Part shown: positions 1 through 5,782 of the stretch, piece by piece
How positions within the stretch are numbered: position 1 is the stretch's first letter
Layout: each line of letters opens with the position of its first letter
Assembly: GCA_029266815.1 (NCBI GenBank)
Contig: JAQSWC010000016.1
Span: forward strand, 1 to 12,843
DNA: 12,843 bases
Direction: 5' to 3'
Source of the DNA: Paucimonas sp.
Lineage (GTDB): Bacteria; Pseudomonadota; Gammaproteobacteria; Burkholderiales; Burkholderiaceae_D
Made by a program: the position numbers and the translations under genes
The notes under the pieces: model-generated
Databases searched by the model: none
The model's input: only the letters and a program-made list of their open reading frames with translations
What the model was told of the DNA's origin: nothing

Positions 1-966
1 GAACCGGAAATTGCTGACGATCTGCCTGAGTTTCTCGGCGATGTCGATCGCCGCCGACGTTCCGCAACCATCCAGCAGCACGCCGAACTCGTCGCCGCCC
101 AGCCGCGCGAGCGTATCACTCTTGCGAAGCTGGTTGCCGAGGAGAGTGGTCAACTGGCGCAGCAACTGATCCCCTGCTCCGTGGCCGCAGGTATCGTTCA
201 CGATCTTGAACTGGTCAAGGTCGAGATAGAGCAAGGTGTGCTCCCTGTCGTGCGTTCTTCCGGTTTGTATCGCGTGCTCAAGGCGGCACTCGAACTCGCG
301 CCGGTTGATCAGCCCGGTCAACGCGTCGTGCGATGCCTGGTAAGTCATCTGCTCCGCCATCTGGCGCGCGGAAGTAACGTCACGGAACACGAGAACGGCG
401 CCGACCGTATCGTTTCGCCGGTTCCTGATCGGCGCGGCCGACAGTTCGATGGCAATGCACCGCTTGTTGCGGTCCACGAGAAAGAGATCGTCCTCCGGCG
501 CATGCGCGCGGTTGTGCAGAAGCGCGAGCTTCACCGGATCGGCGGCGGGCTCGCCGGTTTTCTCGTCGAAGATATTGAACACCGAGGGCAAGGGCTGCCC
601 TGTCGTTTCCTTGTTCTGCCAGCCCGTCATGCTGACCGCCACCGGATTGAGATAAGTAATCCTGCCGTCGGCATCCAGCGTAATCACCGCATCTCCCACC
701 GCTTCGCCGATGGCGTTGAGCGTGGTGCGGAGATGTTCATTGGTCTCGGCCAGAGCATGCGCCTGCCGCTGCAATTCAACGAATACCGCGACCTTGCCGA
801 TCAGGATTTCCGGCACGATAGGAGTCAGCAGGAAATCGACCGCCCCGGTTGCATAGCCCTTCATGCGCGACACTTCGTCGTCATAGTGGGCGGTGACGAA
901 AATGATAGGCACGTTGGCGCAGCTCGGACGCGAACGGATTGTTCTTGCAGTTTCAAATCCGTCCAT
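1..966 (-). CDS. Diguanylate cyclase, partial: receiver remnant, PAS and GGDEF domain
   Basis: Probable cytoplasmic enzyme making cyclic di-GMP from two GTP. Translating the minus strand from ATG 966 gives one open frame to the left edge, where the gene is cut inside its GGDEF domain. In order: the C-terminal half of a receiver domain (MDGFETARTIRS, then IIFVTAH with the switch Thr), a linker helix, a PAS domain (about AVGDAVITLDADGRITYLNP to GAVLVFRDVT), and GGDEF with DLDQFKIVNDTCGHGAGD. The signature GGDEF is intact at 85-99, and an RxxD inhibitory-site match (RKSD) lies five residues before it. The receiver Lys is Thr (VDFLLTPI). An in-frame TAG at 973-975 blocks extension upstream, and no clear ribosome-binding site precedes ATG 966. 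ATG 966 lies inside the 3' end of the upstream receiver fragment, so coupled re-initiation is possible. An EAL domain may follow outside the window. Domain calls are firm; the start, and whether a working protein is made, are not. Confidence 0.8.
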   Translation of the reverse strand, partial: MDGFETARTIRSRPSCANVPIIFVTAHYDDEVSRMKGYATGAVDFLLTPIVPEILIGKVAVFVELQRQAHALAETNEHLRTTLNAIGEAVGDAVITLDADGRITYLNPVAVSMTGWQNKETTGQPLPSVFNIFDEKTGEPAADPVKLALLHNRAHAPEDDLFLVDRNKRCIAIELSAAPIRNRRNDTVGAVLVFRDVTSARQMAEQMTYQASHDALTGLINRREFECRLEHAIQTGRTHDREHTLLYLDLDQFKIVNDTCGHGAGDQLLRQLTTLLGNQLRKSDTLARLGGDEFGVLLDGCGTSAAIDIAEKLRQIVSNFRF

Positions 967-1090
967 GCGAGGCTACTTCGCAAGGCACGAGATGGGGCGT
1001 TTGACTGAGCAACGCCTCCATGGCCTTCAATGTGGCCAGATGATCGTTGACGATGAGTACCTTGGGTGTAAATGCGCTTGCGGAAACCAT
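953..1090 (-). pseudogene. N-terminal receiver-domain fragment split from the diguanylate cyclase
   Basis: This 45-residue fragment starts at ATG 1090 and contains PKVLIVNDHLATLKAMEALL, the first beta strand and helix of a response-regulator receiver, then VPCEVAS, which fits strand 2. It stops at TGA 953-955. The receiver continues with MDGFETA in another frame from 966, so the two pieces overlap by 14 nt. Compared with an ordinary receiver, about 25 residues between strand 2 and MDG are absent, including the phosphoacceptor Asp normally in an LLDVxMPGMDG context. The first acidic-pair residue is Asn (VND in place of VDD). A weak AGG lies about 8 nt before ATG 1090. I infer one ancestral receiver-PAS-GGDEF gene damaged by a deletion of roughly 70-80 bp that changed the frame. 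A sequencing error alone cannot restore the missing residues. Confidence 0.65.
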
Positions 1091-1174
1091 GCTGCTGCCT
1101 GGAGAAAAACATCGTATGGAACATGAGTTTTCTGCAAACGCAGCCAACTCTGACAACTTGGAGTATGGAACAAA

Positions 1175-1194
1175 TTATTTCTTCATGGAAATAA
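1175..1194. promoter_or_regulatory. 7-6-7 inverted repeat, possible operator or hairpin
   Basis: TTATTTC (1175-1181) and GAAATAA (1188-1194) are perfect reverse complements around a 6-nt spacer. The site overlaps the possible minus-strand -10 AATAAT. It could be an operator, a hairpin in the cyclase leader, or chance in AT-rich DNA. Confidence 0.3.
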
Positions 1195-1204
1195 AAAGGA
1201 AGCG

Positions 1205-1224
1205 GAATTGACAGGTATCAATTC
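1205..1224. promoter_or_regulatory. 7-6-7 inverted repeat overlapping a -35-like TTGACA
   Basis: GAATTGA (1205-1211) and TCAATTC (1218-1224) are perfect reverse complements with a 6-nt spacer, the same geometry as the dyad at 1175-1194. Its centre lies 30 bp, about three helical turns, from that dyad. TTGACA at 1208-1213 lies within it. The half-sites of the two dyads differ in sequence, so they need not bind the same regulator. Confidence 0.3.
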
Positions 1225-1229
1225 AAAAG

Positions 1230-1259
1230 GATCGGCATGCAAGGACTCCGTCGCCGATC
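1230..1259. repeat. 7-bp inverted repeat with 16-nt spacer
   Basis: GATCGGC (1230-1236) and GCCGATC (1253-1259) are perfect reverse complements around 16 nt. They lie directly beside the other two dyads. Stem-loop or protein-binding site are both possible. No long T run follows on either strand, so it is a poor intrinsic terminator. Confidence 0.25.
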
Positions 1260-1496
1260 AAAAGCTGCAGATTCACGACAAGACACATAGATATAGATAT
1301 TTATGAAACAGCCGCCAAAACCTTCCCTTTGTTCCGCATGTCTTAACAGTGATGAAAGATCGAATGTGCAAGGATCATGCGTTTTAATCGGGCATCGCGA
1401 AATTTACCGGTGAAACCGCTAATGATCCATCGACGCGGCGAGCGACACGCCGAACAGCCTCATACGAAACATGGCCAGGATAGGGTGAACCGCCAG

Positions 1497-2465
1497 ATGG
1501 ACAGATCAGGCACGCAACCGGTCGGATCGGCCGGTTCACCCGGGCCGGAGATTGAAGTTGGCATTCCGGGCAAGGCAGTGGTGGTAGTGAATCCGGGGAG
1601 CCTCAGCGGGAAGACCGAAGCCGCGAATATCGATGCGATTCTCCGGGAACGCGGCGTGGAGGTCGTTCCGCTCCCGAAGACGGATCTGAAGCAGCAGCTC
1701 GCTGCCATAAAAGCGTGTTCAATGGAGGCCGATTGCCTCATTGCCGGTGGCGGCGACGGCACCATGAACGCACTGGCCCCGCTGCTCATGGAAACCGGTC
1801 TTCCCCTCGGCATAGTGCCGATGGGAACTGCCAACGACCTGGCCCGCACCCTCGGCATTCCCACGAAGGTCGACCAGGCGGTCGACATCATCCTCCAGGG
1901 AAGACGCCGCCGAATCGATCTTGGCGAAGTGAATGGGCGTCTGTTCTTCAATGTCGCGCACGTAGGGCTCGGCGTAAATGTGACGCGGCATGTGTCTTCC
2001 TCTACCAAGAAACGCTGGGGCTTCCTGAGCTATATGAGAGCCCTGCCAGGGATGATCCGCTCTGCGCGCCCATTCACCGCGCGGGTCATTTGCGACGGCC
2101 GGGAGCGCACCTTGCGTACGCTCCAGATCGCGGTAGGCAATGGCAGGCACTACGGTGGCGGCATGACGATCGTGGAACATGCGTGCATCGACGATGGCCT
2201 GCTGGCCTTCTATTGCGTCAGGCCAGCCAGGTTGTGGGAGCTGATCAGGCTCGCCCCTTTGCTGAAGAGCGGGCGTTTCGGCGGGACCGAACACGTGGTC
2301 TGCGATACCGGCCGCAGCATTGAATTAAGGACGCGCCGGCCGATGCCGGTTACGGCCGACGGCGAACTGGTGTCCCAGACACCGGCAAAGTTCACGGTTC
2401 ACCGAAACGCGGTAGAGGTATTCGTACCCGTAGACTATGCCGACGAAAAGGAGGACGCGCCATGA
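1497..2465 (+). CDS. Diacylglycerol kinase family lipid kinase (YegS/BmrU type)
   Basis: Predicted cytoplasmic or membrane-associated kinase that phosphorylates a lipid (diacylglycerol-, sphingosine- or phosphatidylglycerol-like) with ATP. From ATG 1497 it has 322 residues, near the roughly 300 usual for the family. The DAGK catalytic domain starts with VVVVNPGSLSGKT (about 28-40), followed by the nucleotide-binding loop GGGDGTMN (84-91) and GTANDLAR (110-117). The C-terminal beta-sandwich carries VGNGRHYGGGM, IDDGLLAFYCV and ADGE (287-290). No signal peptide or membrane segment is seen. The same frame is open back to ATG 1377 (362 residues), but the extra 40 residues are basic, lack family similarity and have a poorly spaced ribosome-binding site. 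GTG 1485 is another possible start. The stop overlaps the next gene's start (ATGA), so the two are co-translated. The actual lipid substrate cannot be read from sequence. Confidence 0.88.
   Translation: MDRSGTQPVGSAGSPGPEIEVGIPGKAVVVVNPGSLSGKTEAANIDAILRERGVEVVPLPKTDLKQQLAAIKACSMEADCLIAGGGDGTMNALAPLLMETGLPLGIVPMGTANDLARTLGIPTKVDQAVDIILQGRRRRIDLGEVNGRLFFNVAHVGLGVNVTRHVSSSTKKRWGFLSYMRALPGMIRSARPFTARVICDGRERTLRTLQIAVGNGRHYGGGMTIVEHACIDDGLLAFYCVRPARLWELIRLAPLLKSGRFGGTEHVVCDTGRSIELRTRRPMPVTADGELVSQTPAKFTVHRNAVEVFVPVDYADEKEDAP
2446..2461 (+). promoter_or_regulatory. Strong Shine-Dalgarno for the helical-bundle gene
   Basis: AAAAGGAGG at 2446-2454 lies inside the end of the kinase gene, 7 nt before ATG 2462. 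It fixes that start and suggests the downstream protein is made at higher level than simple coupling would give. Confidence 0.75.
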
Positions 2466-2902
2466 TGATGAGAGACGAAGCACAGATGGCATTGCAGGAG
2501 GTGGAGAAGCTGTCCCTTGGCGGCGTGCACCGCTACACGGCGGCGGCGAAGCGCGTCGAGGACAAGGAGCTTGCCGTCCTCTTCGATGAACTGGCGGCAG
2601 AGCGGCAAAGACAGGCGGAAGAGTTGGCCGATCACATACGCGCCACCGGCGACCTGCCCTGCTCGCCCGACCCGGACCGCGAGGACATGCACGAGCTGTT
2701 TTCCTCGCTCCGCTCCCTGCTGACCGGCGATCAACGGATTTCGCTGATCGACGAATGTATTGCAGACGAAGCCCGGCTCGAGGAAGCGGTATCAGCGGCA
2801 CTGAAATGCGATGCATCGGACGCCGCGCTGTCCCTTCTGTCGTCAATGCGCCTCTCCGCGGAAAGGGCAAAGCGGCAACTGGAGGAGCACCGGCCGGCCT
2901 GA
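2462..2902 (+). CDS. Small helical protein, DUF2383/ferritin-like bundle family (probable)
   Basis: This 146-residue, soluble, almost all-alpha protein has no signal peptide or membrane segment. Four amphipathic helices can be seen, at about 5-30, 34-62, 73-101 and 103-142. The break GDLPCSPDPD (63-72) lies between helices 2 and 3. Helix 2 has the pattern KELAVLFDELAAERQRQAEEL, and helix 3 ends in LIDECIADEARLEEAV. This resembles the PA2169/DUF2383 ferritin-like bundle proteins, but the usual metal-binding EXXH pairs are not evident, so iron binding is unsupported. It starts at ATG 2462, overlapping the kinase stop by 4 nt, behind a strong ribosome-binding site. Two further ATGs follow at once, at 2465 and 2468, but the first is best spaced. 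The function is unknown. Context suggests a stress-related or envelope-related role together with the lipid kinase, which is inference only. Confidence 0.75.
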   Translation: MMMRDEAQMALQEVEKLSLGGVHRYTAAAKRVEDKELAVLFDELAAERQRQAEELADHIRATGDLPCSPDPDREDMHELFSSLRSLLTGDQRISLIDECIADEARLEEAVSAALKCDASDAALSLLSSMRLSAERAKRQLEEHRPA

Positions 2903-2919
2903 ATGCGCAGTCGCGTTCA
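2900..2919. terminator. Stem-loop between convergent genes, terminator-like without T tract
   Basis: TGAATGCG (2900-2907) pairs with CGCGTTCA (2912-2919) around the loop CAGT. This gives an 8-bp stem with one G-U wobble, starting at the stop codon of the helical-bundle gene. A second weak stem, GGCCT/AGGCC, lies at 2936-2955. Neither is followed by a run of T on either strand, so this is at best a transcript-end stabiliser or a weak terminator for the converging transcripts. Confidence 0.3.
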
Positions 2920-2962
2920 TACAAAGCATGACAGCGGCCTGAGGTGAGACAGGCCAAGAACC

Positions 2963-5782
2963 TTATTCGGACCGCCGGCTTAGGACTGCCACGGGAAGCG
3001 TCTGCAACAACTCGTCAAGTTTCAGATGGCGGCCATGACTCTCTATTTCTTGATCCGTTAACCGGTTCACCCAGGCAGTCTCATTCTTATCCGGAAACGG
3101 AAGCACGATCATGTTTTCCGGCGTCGAATCCTGGGTTCCGGCCAGCGAGCCTCCCGGAACGTTGACGGAAAACGGGTACAGGCAAGCCACGACGATGACG
3201 ATCTGGTCACGATAAGTGCGTGCAAAGGCCACCACGGAACCGGACATCGGCCCCTCCACCTGCAGCGCGAGATAGGCACCTTGTGCAAACAACTGCGGCA
3301 TCTCACTGCGCAGCCCCAGGCAATGATGAATCACTTGCTGTTTTATGTAGCCGGTTTCCCACCCGTGCGTGCCGCTGACCGGCACCGCCGCATCCTTGAG
3401 CATCTGTTCTCTGATCCGGTAATCGACCGGGCGGCGGTTATCCGGATCGACGAGGGTGAGATCCCAGAGATCGGCGCCCTGATACAAGTCCGGGACGCCC
3501 GGTACGGTCAGCCGTAGAACCGTCTGAGAAAGGCTCTTGGCCGCTCCCGCAGAGGCAAGGCGCTGTACCCAGGTAATCAGTTCCGGCAAGAAGCGGTTGT
3601 CGCGCCCGACCTGCAGAACTCCATAGAGGAATAGCCGGCAAGCCGCTTCGTAATTCTCGTTCGGCATCACCCAGCCGCTGACCTGTTTCGCTTCGCGCAA
3701 AGCCTTGGTCTGCCATTGATCGATTCGGTCGGCAAAGGCCTTGATGCCGGTTTCGTCATCAGGTGCGAGGCCGACAGGCCAGGCGCCGACCAGCATCTGG
3801 TAAAGCATCAGTTCATCCGCAGTTTGCGGTGCCAGCGAGACCGCGCTGCTGCCGTCCTCCGGAGGAATCTCGGAGCGTAGCGGCGCATTCATCACCACCC
3901 ACTTCCGCACGGCCGCGCTCCACTCTTCCGCTACTTCACTCAACGCGGCAATTCGCATTCGCACATCTTCGCCGCGTTTGTGATCATGGGTCGCAGTGGC
4001 GAGCAGATTGTTTGGAAAGCGCGCGGCGCGAACTCGGCAGGCTTCGTGAAAACTCTCGATGCTGCGACAAAACTGGCCGGGATCGGCACCGACTTCGTTT
4101 CGGGAGAGCAGGCGGCCGTAGCGATAAAAAGCCGTATCCTCCACCGACTTGGCTGCAAGCGGCGGCGTGAGCTGCTGGAAACGGGTGACGGCGCGCTGAT
4201 GCAGATGGCGCACACGGGCGTTGGGCGTGATTCCGGGCATTTCACCACCCAGCCAGCGTGCAATCACCTCCAGCAGCGGCACTTCGGTGCGGTCGACGCT
4301 TTGTCGTGCCTCGACCAGTGTGCGTTCCATGATTTCCTGGTCGGCCGCGTCATGGCCATCGCCGTTGATATAGGTGCGGTAGACAGGGAAACACACCAGC
4401 AGCTCGATGAACACGCGGCGAATCGCGCCGAGCGAGAAATCGCGGGTGCGCAGGTCGGTCCGTGCCAACGCATGCAATGCACGGGCGGCGGCTTCAAATT
4501 CTCCGGCGAGGTTGTTTGCGAGGAGCTGACGTCGCGCCTGCCTCACCTCGGAAAGGAAATCACCCTCGTGGCCCGTCAGGTCTTCCCAAAGCGCGGTGAG
4601 TGTCGCCTCCCCGGCCTCATCGTGCATCAGCGCGCCGACCTGGTCCATGAATTCGTAACCGCTGGTGCCGTCGATGGCCCACCCGTCGCGCAACTGCTCT
4701 TCAGGCGCGAGGATTTTCTCGACGATGATGTAGGCCGGCGCCGGCGGCAGCTCGGCGGGCCGCTGCGATGACAGAGCCTGAAGGCGGGATCTGAGCTTGC
4801 GGCAATAGGCGCCGGGGTCTGCCAAGCCATCGACATGATCGATACGTACGCCGTCGATCAAGCCTTCGGCATACAGGCGGAAGATCAGCGCATGAGTGGC
4901 TTCGAACACGTCTTCCTGCTCAACGCGCACCCCGGCCAGATCGGTCACTTCGAAGAAGCGACGCCAGTTGATGCCGTCGGCCGCGCAGCGCCACCACGCG
5001 AGACGGTAATGCTGGCGCTCGAGCAGCTCATGTAATGCTGCAAAGCCCTGCGGAGTGCCGGCGGAATAAGCAGCCAGGACGGCGTCGATATCGCTCATGC
5101 CTTCTGCTGTCTCAGCCAGTTCGCGCAACAACCCGAAACCGACGTCGGCGTTTTGCTGAGTGAGGTCGCTGAATTCACCCTGGAAGCTCTCGAACATGGC
5201 CACCGCCGGCGCGAGGCGTTCCGAGCCGGTGGTCAGCAGCACGGAGGCGTAATCGTCCGGCGACAGCGGAAATCGGTGCGAAAAATAACTGATGAAAAAC
5301 TTGCCGCGGGATTGGTCGAACTCCAGCTTGATCTCGCCTGCCGTCAGGGCGTCACCATAGGGCTTGCCAAGAAACGGCGCCATCACTTTCCCGTGAAGCA
5401 TGTCGTCGGCGGGCTTCCAGTCGATGTCGAACCAGCCAGCATACGGACTCTTCTGCCCCCATTCGAGCACATGCTGCCACCACGGATTTTCCGGGCCGAT
5501 GCCCATGTGGTTGGGGACGATATCCTGGATCAGTCCCATGCCCGCCTTGCGCACCGCTTCCACGAAACGACGGAATCCGATCTCGCCGCCGAGTTCGGGA
5601 TTGATCCGCGTCGGATCGACGATGTCGTAGCCATGTGTCGAGCCCTTGCGGGCCGTAAGAATGGGCGACGCATAGATGTGGCTGATGCCCAGCGACGCAT
5701 AATACGGCAGCACGCGTTCGGCATCCTCGAACGTGAAGTCCTTGTGCAGTTGCAGGCGTGCGGTGGCGCGCAGTGTAGTCAT
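2963..5782 (-). CDS. treY: Maltooligosyl trehalose synthase
   Basis: Cytoplasmic GH13 enzyme (EC 5.4.99.15) that rearranges the reducing-end alpha-1,4 bond of a maltodextrin to alpha,alpha-1,1, giving maltooligosyl trehalose for TreZ. It has 939 residues; the family is typically about 750-950. The barrel begins with MTTLRATARLQLHKDFTFED and includes HIYASPILTARKGSTHGYD (about 35-53) and DIVPNHM (87-93). The nucleophile is Asp315 in GVRIDHVDGL, the acid/base Glu355 in IIVEKIL, and the third Asp600 in ATATHDHKRGEDVR. Near the C-terminus PGVPDLYQGAD, LVDPDNRRPVDY and other family motifs are intact. Last gene of the operon: its ATG shares one base with the malQ stop (TGATG). Only a weak AAGAAG precedes it, so translation probably depends on coupling to malQ. 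It converges on the helical-bundle gene 60 bp away. Confidence 0.96.
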   Translation of the reverse strand: MTTLRATARLQLHKDFTFEDAERVLPYYASLGISHIYASPILTARKGSTHGYDIVDPTRINPELGGEIGFRRFVEAVRKAGMGLIQDIVPNHMGIGPENPWWQHVLEWGQKSPYAGWFDIDWKPADDMLHGKVMAPFLGKPYGDALTAGEIKLEFDQSRGKFFISYFSHRFPLSPDDYASVLLTTGSERLAPAVAMFESFQGEFSDLTQQNADVGFGLLRELAETAEGMSDIDAVLAAYSAGTPQGFAALHELLERQHYRLAWWRCAADGINWRRFFEVTDLAGVRVEQEDVFEATHALIFRLYAEGLIDGVRIDHVDGLADPGAYCRKLRSRLQALSSQRPAELPPAPAYIIVEKILAPEEQLRDGWAIDGTSGYEFMDQVGALMHDEAGEATLTALWEDLTGHEGDFLSEVRQARRQLLANNLAGEFEAAARALHALARTDLRTRDFSLGAIRRVFIELLVCFPVYRTYINGDGHDAADQEIMERTLVEARQSVDRTEVPLLEVIARWLGGEMPGITPNARVRHLHQRAVTRFQQLTPPLAAKSVEDTAFYRYGRLLSRNEVGADPGQFCRSIESFHEACRVRAARFPNNLLATATHDHKRGEDVRMRIAALSEVAEEWSAAVRKWVVMNAPLRSEIPPEDGSSAVSLAPQTADELMLYQMLVGAWPVGLAPDDETGIKAFADRIDQWQTKALREAKQVSGWVMPNENYEAACRLFLYGVLQVGRDNRFLPELITWVQRLASAGAAKSLSQTVLRLTVPGVPDLYQGADLWDLTLVDPDNRRPVDYRIREQMLKDAAVPVSGTHGWETGYIKQQVIHHCLGLRSEMPQLFAQGAYLALQVEGPMSGSVVAFARTYRDQIVIVVACLYPFSVNVPGGSLAGTQDSTPENMIVLPFPDKNETAWVNRLTDQEIESHGRHLKLDELLQTLPVAVLSRRSE

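Larger units (their letters stand above)
1091..1496. other. Divergent intergenic region between the cyclase and the lipid kinase
   Basis: About 400 bases, richer in A and T than the flanking genes, lie between the divergent cyclase (minus) and lipid kinase (plus) genes. The region must hold the promoters of both unless the kinase starts further upstream, at ATG 1377. It contains three 7-bp inverted repeats (listed separately), a short ATAGAT tandem at 1288-1300, and no RNA gene or transposon end that I can recognise. TTGACA at 1208-1213 looks like a -35 element, but no good -10 element follows at 16-18 bp. AATAAT on the minus strand (1174-1179) is a possible -10 for the cyclase, without a good -35. 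I could not assign any promoter with confidence. Confidence 0.5.

Noticed and set aside
1185..1211. Tiny plus-strand reading frame of eight codons as a leader peptide
   Set aside because: No ribosome-binding site, no regulatory codon run and no attenuator structure tied to it.
1208..1236. TTGACA as a sigma-70 promoter for the lipid kinase
   Set aside because: No acceptable -10 hexamer lies 16-18 bp downstream.
1288..1300. ATAGATATAGATAT short tandem
   Set aside because: Only two copies of a 6-base AT-rich unit; not distinguishable from chance.
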